NCBI GenBank assembly: GCA_947311845.1
Contig: CAMZMU010000063.1
Coordinates: 120,980,135-121,044,134 of the forward strand
Direction of reading: 5' to 3'
DNA: 64,000 bases
Source of the DNA: Poa pratensis
Lineage: Eukaryota; Streptophyta; Magnoliopsida; Poales; Poaceae
How positions within the stretch are numbered: position 1 is the first letter of the stretch; each line of letters opens with the position of its first letter. Positions 45,315 through 56,132 of the stretch are shown here, piece by piece. The notes under the pieces were generated by a model. That model did no database searches. It was not told the origin of the DNA and was given only the letters and a program-made list of their open reading frames with translations. The position numbers and the translations under genes were made by a program.

Positions 45315-47318
45315 ATGGACGCGCTCCTCAGCGCCGCGCAATGGGTGGTGGGCAAGGCGCTGGCCCCTGTAGCAGATGGCGTGCTGGGGCACTGGGACGC
45401 CAGCAGGAACCTGGGTCTCAACATCGATGCCCTCGCCACAGAACTGCTGCTCTTGAAGGTCACCCTTGAAATCGCCAGCCGCAAGCAGATCGGCGGCCAT
45501 GCGATGGAGGAGCTGCTGTCTAAGTTGCAGGACTCGGCGCGCTGTGCTGAGGACTTGCTGGACGATCTTGACTACTTCCGCATCCACGACCAGCTCCACG
45601 GCACGTACGATGCTGCGGACAAGCATGCCAAGGGCGGCGTCCACGACATCGCCCTCAATGCTCGTCACACTGCTAGAGCTGTTGGTGCCAAACTGTTTGG
45701 TTTATCCGCGTGCTCATCTGCTGCCAGCCCTGGTGCACCTGGACAAGCAGCAAAAGATGCAAGACAACGGGTTTGCTGCTGCCCTTGGCCACATGCTAGG
45801 CACAGGTCATGCCGCAATTCCTCCTCAACACCAAACGCCAATCAGGCAGATGAGGAGGTCACCGGGTGCATGCCTAAGCTCGGTAAACTCTTCCCTTGTT
45901 CATCTTCCCCAAATGTTCATGATGATTATTCAAGTGGCCTGGGAACTCCCTGTGGTGTACCCCAGAGAGAGCATGGAGATGAAACAATGATGCTTGCGTT
46001 TGATAGGGTGGATTTCTCTGAGAAAATGAAATACATTGTAGAGCAACTACAACCCGTGCGTAGAGAGTTCACCACCATTTTGCAGAGTTGTGACCGTATC
46101 ACTTTCCCAGATATTGCCCAGAGGCGTCACATCACCACCGGTCAAAGTATAGAGCCAAAATTGTACGGGAGGGACCAGATCGTGGGTACCATCATAGATG
46201 ATATGATCCAGGGTAACTACCATAGCAAGGATCTAACTGTGCTTCCGATTGTCGGTCCAGGGGGAATCGGTAAAACAACTATGATACAACACATATATGA
46301 AAATAAAGACGTGCAAAAACATTTTCAAGTTATGATTTGGATATGTGTATCCCTCAAGTTCAATCTGAATAAGCTACTAGAAGAGATTAGAACATATATC
46401 CCTCGAGTTGAAGGGGAAAAAGATTGTAGAGTTGAAGAGCTAATTGAACAGAGATTGAAATCGAAAAGATTTTTGCTTGTACTGGATGATATATGGGAGT
46501 TTAGTGATGGGGATGACTGGGAAAGGTTATTGCTTCCACTCAGAAAATCACAACAAAAGGGTAGCATGATTCTAGTCACCACTCGGTTTCCAGCAATAGC
46601 AAAGATGGTTGGAACAACGGGCCATTCAATAGAATTGGAAGGTTTAGAATCTAAACATTTTGGGGAGTTATTTCATGCATTCGTCTTTGGTGATGAGCCC
46701 TTTAGAAGTGATTTGCTCGAGACTGGGGATAAGATACAACAAAAACTAAAGGGATCCCCGCTTGCAGCAAAAACTGTTGGTAGATTACTGAGAAAGGACC
46801 TTAATTTGCGCCATTGGAAAAGGGTCCTAGAAAGTAAAGAATGGGAGAGGCAGAGCGGTGTCAATGACATTATGCCTGCCTTGAAGCTTAGCTATGATTA
46901 TCTCCCTTTCCATCAGCAACAATGTTTCTCCTATTCTGCATTGTTTCCTGAAGATCACAAGTATAGTACCAAGGAACTAATCAACTTATGGATAGGACTA
47001 GATATTTTACAACCTGATGGTCGGAACCAAACATTGGAAGATATGGGTTTGAGCAATTTAAATGATCTAGTCACACATGGATTTTTCAGAGAAGAGGAAA
47101 CTTATGGTGGTCTGCGTTATGTAATGCATGACCTACTGCATAATTTAGCGTTGAAGGTTGCATCTCATGAATGTCTTATGGTGCATCATTCTAATGTGGG
47201 GTCAGTAGAAGTTCAGTCATCCATCCGTCATTTGTCTATATTCATAGATGATGATACAATGCCTCATGAGAACTTTAAGAGTCAGTCATCCATCCGTCAT
47301 TTCTTCCCAATGCAGTGA
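45315..47318 (+). CDS. CC-NB-ARC (NLR-type) resistance-like protein without LRR, single exon
   Basis: One frame of 667 codons. An Rx-like N-terminal domain with LLLLKVTLEIA and a CAEDLLDDLDYF segment (residues 78-88) is followed by a Ser/Cys-rich linker (about 130-215). The NB-ARC domain then has the P-loop GPGGIGKTT (314-322), kinase-2 RFLLVLDDIWE (385-395), RNBS-B MILVTTR (418-424), a GSPLAAKTVGRLL GLPL-type motif (480-492), CFSYSALFPED (537-547) and MHD (604-606). All the key nucleotide-binding residues are present. NLRs normally continue into leucine-rich repeats for effector recognition. Here the frame stops at TGA 47316-47318 just after the MHD region, and no LRR was seen in the next 1.2 kb. 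Two 20-bp copies of a CAGTCATCCATCCGTCATTT block (47214 and 47283) sit just before the stop. It may be a natural truncated NLR or a broken gene. Confidence 0.9.
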   Translation: MDALLSAAQWVVGKALAPVADGVLGHWDASRNLGLNIDALATELLLLKVTLEIASRKQIGGHAMEELLSKLQDSARCAEDLLDDLDYFRIHDQLHGTYDAADKHAKGGVHDIALNARHTARAVGAKLFGLSACSSAASPGAPGQAAKDARQRVCCCPWPHARHRSCRNSSSTPNANQADEEVTGCMPKLGKLFPCSSSPNVHDDYSSGLGTPCGVPQREHGDETMMLAFDRVDFSEKMKYIVEQLQPVRREFTTILQSCDRITFPDIAQRRHITTGQSIEPKLYGRDQIVGTIIDDMIQGNYHSKDLTVLPIVGPGGIGKTTMIQHIYENKDVQKHFQVMIWICVSLKFNLNKLLEEIRTYIPRVEGEKDCRVEELIEQRLKSKRFLLVLDDIWEFSDGDDWERLLLPLRKSQQKGSMILVTTRFPAIAKMVGTTGHSIELEGLESKHFGELFHAFVFGDEPFRSDLLETGDKIQQKLKGSPLAAKTVGRLLRKDLNLRHWKRVLESKEWERQSGVNDIMPALKLSYDYLPFHQQQCFSYSALFPEDHKYSTKELINLWIGLDILQPDGRNQTLEDMGLSNLNDLVTHGFFREEETYGGLRYVMHDLLHNLALKVASHECLMVHHSNVGSVEVQSSIRHLSIFIDDDTMPHENFKSQSSIRHFFPMQ

Positions 47319-48530
47319 AAATGGCTCTACTACGAAATCATTATTTAATAGTTGTTTCTACATGCTCCTTGTCTTCTGACTCACAATTTGAGAAACACAC
47401 TATGATTATCGGTTCATTACTCATCAAGACTTTATGTTATGCCTTGCAAATTCGATAAAGTTATCAGCACATAATGATTGTAGAATGATTCAGACTGCAG
47501 AGTTCTGCTACTGGTAGTAAGCTTTGCAATTTTCTTAGCCCTGCTACATTGCTATTGTTACGGGGTGTTCTTGCATTCAACATTTTTCTTGGCTTGATTT
47601 TTTTGGTGAGTTACCTGGCTTGTTTTTCAGGTGTTCTTATGTTTTTTCTCTATTTAAATCTTGGTCGGCATCTGTCGTCAAGACTCGCTGGATGTACATG
47701 GCTAGATTGGATGTGAGTATCAAAATATCACCACAGAATAATTGTGGAATCAAGTAGTGTTCGGTGCTTTGCGCTTGTTTCCCTTCAGTTTTGCATTGTC
47801 AGCTCTATCTATGAAGAGCATGCTGAGCTATGAGTGTTCGTCCACTAGAAAATTATGTGATTTGGCCGGTGACCTGCTATTCACTCATATTTACTATAAA
47901 CCTTGAATACACGCTTTTTTAGTTATTTTTGTCTTAACACGTTCTTTACTTTGCATTTTTACTTGTCACATGGATTTTCAGAAATCGGAAGTATTTTATA
48001 GGAGCACATACTCTTCTTCCACTGGAAAACTATGTGATGTGGCAAGTGACATGCTATTCAGTCATATTGACCGAGAATGTACTGTTGAAGAACCTTATGT
48101 AATTGTCACAACCAGACGCACATAGCTGCATAGTTCGTTGATGCATTGACCTGAATTTTGACATAGTATGCTAAGCATCGTACGATTTTTTTTACTTCCA
48201 CATATTTTATGTCATTTATGTTCTACAGGTCTTATCATTCTGTTATCTTGATAAAAATCACCATTCAGTCTTGGACGTGATTTACATTTCCTGGGATGGA
48301 AATTATCGTTTTATTGCTTAGCAAGGTACTGAACTGACCGAACTTCACAAAAATCTACTCTACGTACTACTTTTTTTATATTTTTTGAGCTAGATCAGTT
48401 TTCAGTGTTCACTCTTTTAATCATTCCTATTTTACATAATACTTTTGTTTGTAGATCATCTATTAATGGTACTACCCTAAGTGATTTTAGTTTTAGGGAA
48501 ATTACGACTGCGTCACTATTTCTCACCGAA
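47319..48530. other. Sequence downstream of the NB-ARC gene with a local duplication
   Basis: No LRR coding sequence was found in any frame. About 47846-47900 and 48023-48075 are related direct copies (CCACT(A/G)GAAAA, TATGTGAT, TGACATGCTATTCA), offset by about 177 bases. No transposon ends were recognised. Confidence 0.5.
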
Positions 48531-49630
48531 ATTAGGTAGTTGCTTCTGCTTGCATTTTTAAAATAGTTTGCTGAGTTACAAGGGTTATTCATTTTGTACT
48601 CAATCTTGACGCCTAAGAAATTGGGCATGCTTGGAAGCTTGTTGCTTGAATTTATTTCTCAATAATGCAATGTTCTGCTCTTTTTGGGCGTGTTTAATCT
48701 GTCCAAACTTCACGGTTTTTCAAGACAATTTATATGCTGTAATTTTTTTCCTTACATTATTTTCAGTCAAATCATCGCTAATTGCGAGGCCTTCCTAGTT
48801 ATCTACTGACAATTTACTCTGGTGCGCTCGTGCAGTTCTCTTGATTATATGCGTCACGAGAGTAACAAAATCTTCTTTGGACAAGGCGCTGGCAGAGAAT
48901 GGAGATGCCGATATAGGAACTTCGCAGCTTCCTGTGGTGGCCTCTCCCTCGGATCTGCATCTGCATCTGCAGTTCTGCACCAACCCCTTGTGATCAAGAT
49001 TGACACCTCGAACGAAGACCACGAGAAGTAAATCTGTTGTTTACGTCTTGACATGTACATTCTGTCGAATCTGTAACATTGTACCCGGTAGTTCTGGTTT
49101 GAACAACACCAGGGAGGTACAAGGGTTAAAAGGAAAGAGAGAGAGAACAAAACTGACATTGTGAGGTTGACTGATAGGTGATACTACAGTAATACAAGCG
49201 CAGTTGTAATTTATCTTATATAAGACTGATAGGTTGACTAATAAGATTTATCAAGTACCTAACGGATACCTATCTACTCCCTCCGTATCAAAATATAAGA
49301 TTTTGTGCATGTTGGACCCAAATACACATAGACATGTTTTAGTGCAAGATTCATGTTTCATGTTAATTCTTGCACTAAAACATGTCTATGTGTATTTGTG
49401 CCCAACATGCACAAAGTCTTATATTTTGATACGGAGAGAGTACTTTGGAAGTACTTGAGCTCATCCTGGGTACAATTAACACTGGGAGAGCAACTGGATT
49501 TTCGTTGGAGTCTTGGGAGATTTTCTATCAATTATTCGTTCAGTAACATCAAAGGCTTGTGGTAATGTGTGGTTTCCTCCCAGCGACAGCGGTCAGTGCA
49601 TATGCCTGACGCTAGTACGCGTCGGATGCG
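48531..49630 (+). pseudogene. Duplicated last exon and 3' flank of the TVP38-like gene
   Basis: This segment aligns with the end of intron 8, exon 9 and the 3' flank of the gene at 37.6-38.4 kb and continues with 39861-40020. The exon copy starts about 48836 (GTTCTCTTGATT) and keeps the T missing from the first copy, so its frame passes through LDKALAENGDADIG. An extra CTGCAT-type expansion at about 48955-48975 then shifts it to an early TGA. The copy has no upstream exons and cannot make the protein. It lacks the MITE of intron 8 and the nested transposons, and has its own MITE at 49277. Confidence 0.9.
49277..49440. mobile_element. Stowaway MITE, near-perfect long hairpin (164 bp)
   Basis: CTCCCTCCGTATCAAAATATAAG at the left pairs with an almost perfect inverted copy at the right end, and the arms continue through ACACATAGACATGTTTTAGTGCAAGA with few mismatches. 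TA flanks it at 49275-49276 and 49441-49442. High arm identity suggests a young insertion. It is absent from the paralogous flank near 38425. Confidence 0.95.
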
Positions 49631-49768
49631 GCAATGCAAGGCAGTGGCGAAACGGTTTCAGAGGAGTTTCCTTGTGCTGGCGAGAGCTCCCGTCGATCGA
49701 CAGCGTGCACTGCTATTTATGGATGGGCACTGACGCTGGACCGGTGTCGCGGAGAGAAATGGAGACTC

Positions 49769-50134
49769 GATCGTGTTGTGTGCTCCCTGGTTCTCACGGG
49801 TTCCGGGCTTAAAATACCACTCGTTGGGTACACGCATGAAAACAGATTTTGTCCAACTCATATGACGCACAACCCGTATCTCGGACCGTCGATCGTGTTG
49901 TGTGCTCCCTGGTTCTCACGGGTTCCGGGCTTAAAATACCACTCGTTGGGTACACGCATGAAAACAGATTTTGTCCAACTCATATGACGCACAACCCGTA
50001 TCTCGGACCGTCGATCGTGTTGTGTGCTCCCTGGTTCTCATGGGTTCCGGGCTTAAAATACCACTCGTTGGGTACACGCATGAAAACAGATTTTGTCCAA
50101 CTCATATGACGCACAACCCGTATCTCGGACCGTC
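49769..50134. repeat. Tandem array: three 122-bp units
   Basis: The units start at 49769, 49891 and 50013 with GATCGTGTTGTGTGCTCC and end GTATCTCGGACCGTC. They are almost identical (one C/T difference seen, TCTCACGGG against TCTCATGGG). 122 is not a multiple of three, so no single protein repeat spans them. Immediately after, about 50149-50220, the inverted pair GATTGAACGGCC / GGCCGTTCAATC is found. Confidence 0.95.
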
Positions 50135-50505
50135 TGTTTCCGTGATTGAACGGCCGAGATTTGTTGTTGAATGCGTTGAATGTTCAACTCGTTGAACGGT
50201 AAATCTGGGCCGTTCAATCGCGAAAATGGATGGCCTAGATACAGGTTTGTGCGCCATATAGGTTGGAGAAGCTCAGGAATGGGAGCGGCCGTCTGATAGT
50301 ATCACTACGTCACATTTTCGCAACACAACTTTTTCGGGTGACATATGCTAAGCATGCCAGTACGCAGTGCACATGGCATGCCTACGGCCCATCGCACCGA
50401 TTCCCAACTTTTTTGGGGAAGACAATTCCTCGCGCTGTCACCGTAGTAATTTTGGGAGCGAGATAATGCTAATCACAGTCATAACTACTCTTACGATATC
50501 ACATA

Positions 50506-50744
50506 CTCGCTCCATCTCGGTTTATAAGGCACAATTAGCAATTCTCTGGCACCTAGGCGTTTAGTGATAGGGCCAACAAGATACAATAGGAAGCACATGC
50601 ATTGGCCTAATTAATGGAGCATTGGCTAAACTACATGTAGATTGGGTAGAAGAAGTGGTTGAGAGGATCATTAATGCTAATTGCGCCTTATTCTTGAGAT
50701 TATCTGATTTTGGAGATGTGACTTATAAACCGGGATGGAGGGAG
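50506..50744. mobile_element. Stowaway MITE
   Basis: CTCGCTCCATCTCGGTTTATAAG and the inverted CTCCCTCCATCCCGGTTTATAAG, flanked by TA at 50504-50505 and 50745-50746. The arms continue with GGC(A/G)CAATTAGCA. Confidence 0.92.
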
Positions 50745-51016
50745 TAGATCACCACCCTGTTTAATCGCGGGACAAGTACCAATCCGACCGTAGACTGGTA
50801 GGCCCTGCGCTACCACTAACCTGATTTCAAACCCATTCTTCACGGACATGTGGGTGCAATTGCTACTGGATCCACATGTCAGTTGGTCAAAGCGGCGACT
50901 TGCCGATCCCGTTGGCTTATCCAAAACACGGACCGGATTAGTCTAGTCAAGTAAAATACGGAGAATACAGGCTAATTATCTGGTCGGCCAAGCCATTAAC
51001 CCGCCCGCGGGAGCCT

Positions 51017-51023
51017 TTATAAG
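51017..51023 (+). promoter_or_regulatory. TATA-like box before the fructokinase-like fragment
   Basis: TTATAAG lies about 100 bases before the ATG at 51124. It suggests that the promoter came with the first exon. Confidence 0.4.
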
Positions 51024-51123
51024 CCTGGCCTAGCCACCGCTATATCAATCCATCATCTCTGCAGCAACTCACATGCTCGATTTCCTTGAACCACTTAGGT
51101 TCCATTTCGTTCAGCCAATTTCG

Positions 51124-51340
51124 ATGGCGCCTCTTGGTGACAGAGTTGCTCCTGTGGCGGCGATGGCCGCAGACCTGGTTGTCTCTTTCGGCGAGATGCT
51201 CATCGTCTTCATGTTGGACATGGTCGTCGCCTCGCTCATGGAATTCTGCGTTTTTGTCAAGTCGCTCAGCAGTGCGCCCACCAACGTCGCAAGCGTCGTC
51301 TCCAGGCTTGCTCATCCGCCTTCGTCAGCAAGGTAACTAA
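51124..51340 (+). pseudogene. Decayed fructokinase first exon
   Basis: From the ATG at 51124 the frame reads MAPLGDRVAP and DLVVSFGEMLI, the start of plant cytosolic fructokinases (pfkB family). It continues with SSAPTNVASVVSRLAHP, which matches the GGAPANVA region only loosely. Several residues conserved in the family (the FVPD and ESGGF segments) are changed. A donor-like AAG|GTAACT follows at about 51333-51341, where the first fructokinase intron is expected. No second exon was seen downstream. It is read as a truncated, decaying copy. A fast-evolving short gene is less likely. Confidence 0.7.
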
Positions 51341-51352
51341 AAACACTGATCG

Positions 51353-52230
51353 TGGCTATATCCTGGTGAGATAGCCCAGAGGTGCAGGACAACACGACCT
51401 CACGAAGCCTTGGAGGAGTTTCGCTACGCCACCCCTTGCTGCCCTAATGGCCGGCTGGAGGTAAATCACTGCTACTATTTTTTTATACTAAACATTTATA
51501 CTTATTTATTAACTTGTTATCTCGCTACATGGTCTTAACCAGTGCAATATTCTACTATAAGTAGCAAGACAAACCACATAATATTACCGCTAAATATTAA
51601 TACACCACATGTTACATATAACATAACATCGACCACGAATAATACACTTGCATTAAATTAAAAACATATATGAGAAGGAAAGTATGGTAGTTGCTCCATT
51701 TTTAGACCATCCTTAAAAAACTTTGGTTAAATTGGAATATTCTAGATCATAGACAATAAAAATAACAAGAAGACATGTCTTCACAATAAATTTATGCCAT
51801 TTAGGTAGATGAATTCTAGGTATATCTATATATGTTCTTATCTATGTTAGTTTCCTCAAATATCATGGTAGTGGGCTCTAAAGCTTATAGAAGTTTCTAA
51901 AGTGCATGATTTTCTATTTCAAGTAAGTAGACTGAGGGGTAATTACCTTTGTCCTAAACAGAAAATTCCAGAGTATATAAAAACGTTCTATTTTAATCAT
52001 ATGTATTTCTTATTTATTGGTTTTTTTTTGTGTCTTTCATGTACCTGGGTTCAGTAATCCGCTAGCATCACATTCATACTTTGCAGTTGGTCTTTAAATA
52101 ACAACGTTTTTTTGTAGCTAACATCAAATGTCTATTATTTTCCTGGTGTGACTCATGTCTTTCATATACTAGGGTTCAACATGTAGCTCGTATCGCATGA
52201 ATACTCTGTACTCGGTCTTTTTTTAAACTA
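51353..52230. repeat. Dispersed repeat, long copy 1
   Basis: This aligns over about 850 bp with 58434-59262. Shared blocks in order include AGATAGCCCAGAGGTG-like, TGCTGCCCTAATG, CTAAACATTT, AAAACTTTGGTTAAAT, GACAATAAAAATA, TAGATG and ATGTAGCTCGTATC. A third, short copy lies at 42163. No coding frame runs through it. It directly follows the fructokinase-like exon and could be old intron sequence from that gene or an unclassified transposon. Confidence 0.8.
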
Positions 52231-52357
52231 TGGCAAAAGATTTGTCCCAATCATTTAATTAAGGAGTTTTACAAGAAAAATCATAATTACAATGGTCTAC
52301 TATCCCGACATGATTTCAGTTAAACTAATTGCACCTGTGATGATCCAATGTTTCGCC

Positions 52358-52657
52358 TCACTCATAATAACCGAAAATTAAAAGAGAAGGATCATGTTTA
52401 TTGCGGAAGACGCGGGCATTCTTTTCATTCCAAATTGCCCATGAAACTAGCAATGTGCGGAAGACGTGGGCATCCTTTTCATTCCTAATCTTCAACAGAG
52501 ACATCTCAATTTCATGGAAATTCGACAGCTTTGTGTCACCAAGACACACCGAAAAAGGACAACCTAAAAAATCAGAATTTATGTGGATGAGTTGCAGGGG
52601 AATGATGCCTAAACACTCACAAGACATACATGGCCTTGATTTACAGCCGATTATCAC
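52358..52657 (-). pseudogene. LINE ORF2 end fragment with an internal duplication
   Basis: The minus strand reads LLVSWAIWNEKNARVFRNKH, typical of the last part of plant LINE ORF2, preceded by a second copy of the same block (IRNEKDAHVFR). On the plus strand the duplicated unit is CGGAAGACG(C/T)GGGCAT. Stops and frame changes mark it as dead. Confidence 0.7.
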
Positions 52658-53580
52658 GGGGAACCCTACCTAAACCCCTTCCCGCACCACGGCAATTCGC
52701 ACAACGGAGAGTAGCAGAGACATGGTTGACGCGTGGAGAGAAGGAACTCACCGTACCGCGGAGTTTTTTCGTCCTAGTTTTGGTGGCGCGGATTACCGGC
52801 CATCGTCGCCTAGGTTGAGCTCCAGTTCCGTACTCGCCTCCGTCCTTCTCGACTCCGTTCTTGGTGGCGAACAAGGCAACTGCCAACAGAAGTGGCGAGA
52901 TTGCTGGTTTACCGGGAAGAAAATAGTGAAAAGAAAATAAAATAGGTCCCTATTTATAAATTTACACCGCCTGTTTCACAAAATGATCTTTTATTTAATC
53001 TTTGTTTTGTACATGGCTTTTTTGCAAAACTGCCAGCGTCCGGGCTCATCTCTCTGCCAGCGTGGATACGGCCACGCGTGCATCCTGATAGGTTTCATAT
53101 GAATTTGCATGCCCTGTACAAGTTGTTGTACCCTTTGATCACACTTTGAAAGTTTTTATATGAAAGTGCACATGGTAGATAAGTTGTTGTGCCTCTGGTG
53201 CATTACCTCTTAAGTTTATGATAGGCACGAGACCGCCGTCGGCGAGTGTAACAGAGACTCGATCGTGCGTGCCCAGGCCCCATGTGACGGTTGCAAGATA
53301 GACGCGCTGGGGAGACGGGTTTGTCACCGTTTCCTTGGTCACTCCGAGTTTAATTTGTTCATTGGCGCGTCGCTTCCCGCGCAGAATCCAATAGGAACCG
53401 AACAAAGCAACCGTCCCCTAGTACTACAACACAAGAGAGCCAACGGCAACAACAAGAACTGATCGCGTACGATCGATCGATCAAACCGAGTACAATCCTG
53501 TGTTAATTCCTGTACTACGTAGATACTACTCCTTACCTACCTGCCATGCCACGCCACAGCCGCCAAGCCTCCGGCGCGCG
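52658..53580. other. Intergenic region upstream of the TBL gene
   Basis: Frames in the GC-rich block 52650-52900 have no recognisable domain. The segment 53220-53460 is the likely proximal promoter of the TBL gene. No TATA box was assigned with confidence. Confidence 0.4.
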
Positions 53581-55158
53581 ATGGAGATGGCGAGCGCGAG
53601 GAGGAGGTCAGCGAGGATGATCATCGGCGACCACGTCGTGCTCCTGAGCGCCTGCGTCGTCCTCACCTCCGTCACCCTGCTCCTCGCCGCCGCGGTGTCC
53701 TCGGGCTTCGGCGCCGCGGGGTTCACCGGGGAGATAAGCGTGGTCGTGAGGACTGCCAGCGCCGCCGCCGTCGTCGAGGATGATGACGGCCACCGCGGGT
53801 ACTGCGACGAGGATGACCGAGACAGCATGTTCGTCGACGGCGAGTGGGCGCGGGACGACGCCGGGCTGCGGTACCCGCTGTACAACTCAAGGGACTGCCC
53901 GTTCATCGACGTCGGGTTCCGGTGCGGCGAGAACGGCCGGCCGGACGACGGGTACGCCCGGTGGACGTGGCGGCCAAGGCGCTGCACGCTCCCAAGGTCT
54001 ATAGTCTATACTTCATGTTCATGCATCTTCGCGATCACAAATCACACGACCACAACATTGCTCATCACTTTCGCTTTCAGATTCGACGCCAAGAAACTGC
54101 TGGAGGTGCTCCGGAACCGCCGGCTGGTGTTCGTGGGCGACTCGATCGGGCGCAACCAGTGGGAGTCGATGCTGTGCATGCTCTCCTCCGCCGTCCCCGA
54201 CGCCGAGGCCTCGGTGCGCGAGGAGAACGGGAGCCCCATCACCAAGCACAAGGGCTACCTCTCCTTCCGGTTCCTCCACCACAACCTCACTGTCGAGCAC
54301 TACCGGTCGCCGTACCTTGTCCGGCGTGGCAGCCGCCCCCGCCGCGCGCCCCGGCATGTGCGGTCGGTTCTCCAGCTCGGCGCCATGGACGCCAGGGCTC
54401 CCCTGTGGAAGGGCGCCGACGTCCTCGTCTTCAACTCCGGCCACTGGTGGAACCAGGACCGATTTCAACAACTGTATGTTCCGTGACTCTGTCAATCATT
54501 AGACTAGTTACTGTAGAGGGTTGTTTGGGTCGTCTGCTTCCATGGCCTGACGACCTTGCTGTGCCAGGCAATGCTACTTCCAGGATGGGAAGAAGCTGAG
54601 GCTGGACATGGGCGTGGAGGCCGCCTACCAGAGAGCCATGGACAAGGTGCACCAATGGGTCCAGAAGGAAGTGGACGCAAGCAAAACCCTGGCCGTCTTC
54701 AGAACATACTCACCTGCTCACACTAGGCATGCGTATGTAGTCATCTATTGGCGTTATGCATTTCAGGCTTTCACCCATGATTTGCATGAACAATTAATTT
54801 GCTGGCGACATCGATTGACTGATTCTGCTTAATTTTCAGGGGTACAAATAGAGGGAGCTGCGCCATGGAGACGCTACCGGAGCTGAACAGGACGAGGATC
54901 TCGCTGGACCGGTGGCCGGGAATGCTGCAGCCGGTGTTTGGAGGAATGGAATCTGAGGCGGCGTCGGAGCTGCGTGTGATGAACGTGACACTGATGACGG
55001 CACAGAGAAGGGACGGCCACCCAGCGGTGTATAATGTGGAGCCGTCGGCGAGGGTGCCGGTTGGGCAGAGTGCGGACTGCAGCCACTGGTGCCTGCCTGG
55101 CGTGCCTGACGTGTGGAACGAGCTCCTTTATGCCATGATTCTTAGGAAATTTGTTTGA
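53581..55158 (+). CDS. Trichome birefringence-like (TBL) wall polysaccharide O-acetyltransferase, 4 exons
   Basis: Exons 53581-53996, 54081-54473, 54568-54732 and 54840-55158 join to 430 codons plus TGA. A short basic N-terminus precedes one membrane anchor (about residues 22-46), as in type II Golgi proteins. The TBL/PMR5N region contains CDEDD...FVDGEW, YPLYNSRDCPFIDVGFRC and WRPRRCTLPRF. The GDS motif is VFVGDSIGRNQW (D159, S160). The DxxH motif near the C-terminus is D404-C-S-H407 in ADCSHWCLPG. These serine, aspartate and histidine residues form the catalytic triad of the family, which acetylates xylan, mannan or pectin in the Golgi. The glycan cannot be told from sequence. Exon 3 may end at 54732 (GT donor, adding His-Ala) or at 54726 (a GC donor). 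Both keep phase. No lesions were seen. Confidence 0.92.
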
Positions 55159-56132
55159 TGTTTTCTTGGCGGTGCTGCAACTGCAAGTCGTTGGACAGCG
55201 CTGCTGCCAACGGTGGTCGGGGCTGCTGCCAATTGCTGTCCTTGAAATGCTGCAGTGCTTTTCCTATGTTTTTAACCCACTGCGGAAAAAAAAAATGCTT
55301 CAACGATGTTATAAGATCATAATTGTTTTGCTATGATGTCTCCGGCGCCACCCTCGCCGGACTTTCTTTGTAAGGTGGTTCTTTTCTTCTATTTGTGGTC
55401 GAACCATTTTTTCTTCAGTGAAGCAAAAGCAGGGTGTTTTTTTTTTCTTCAATGCACCATTAGTGGGACTGGAGAGAAAATTGGACATGTGCCGTATGGA
55501 AGAGGCGGGGCTCCGGGGAAAATATTCCCTGGGGGGCGCTCAGCGCCCGCAAAAAAAATGCATATTCACCCATGTTCCTCCTGCTCAATTTTTCAAAAAC
55601 AAGGCAAACTTTTGACATTTGCATTGATAAACGAGTACTACAAAACATCCACAACACACTGTCACCAGCTACTCAGACACTCGGATAACACATGAGACAA
55701 ACTACTGTCACGAAACAATGGCGAGTCCACTAGACATGCTTCAACAGGGAAGCCGGCCCTCCAAAAACTCAAAAGAAAAAAAATACTACCACTAATCTGG
55801 TCCCAGCTCAGCTCCTAGCCCATACAACTTCAGTCTCTCGCCATCGCACGCACATATTATTCGACGCTCGCAAATTCCCCTCGCTCGAGCCACAAGAAGA
55901 ATAGAAGTTGTCGTCGGACACGGGGGCCCAGCCGGGGAGCCACCGTCATGTCGGTATTCTTGATGCTTGATGATAATGCACTAGAGTTTGAAATGCTTGA
56001 TGATACTGAGTTAACATTGATACTATCAGGTCTGTATTCTTTATTATTGACACCTCACACCATAAACATGTAATCATATTTACAAAGCTTGGTATTCGCT
56101 TTGGAAACAAGAGGAGTCTAAACTTGAGGAGC
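55159..56132. other. Intergenic sequence after the TBL gene
   Basis: The first part is the probable 3' UTR. The rest has only short frames without domains. No transposon end was recognised before the LTR at 56133. Confidence 0.45.

Noticed and set aside
47319..48530. LRR exon for the NB-ARC gene
   Set aside because: I looked for LxxLxxLxL patterns in all frames of this stretch and saw none.
49769..50134. CRISPR-like array
   Set aside because: The units are contiguous with no spacers and the sequence is a plant nuclear genome.
49634..50195. Several overlapping frames with repeated GSGLKIPLVGYTHENRF
   Set aside because: They come from the 122-bp tandem repeat read in different frames. The unit length is not divisible by three and there is no start context.
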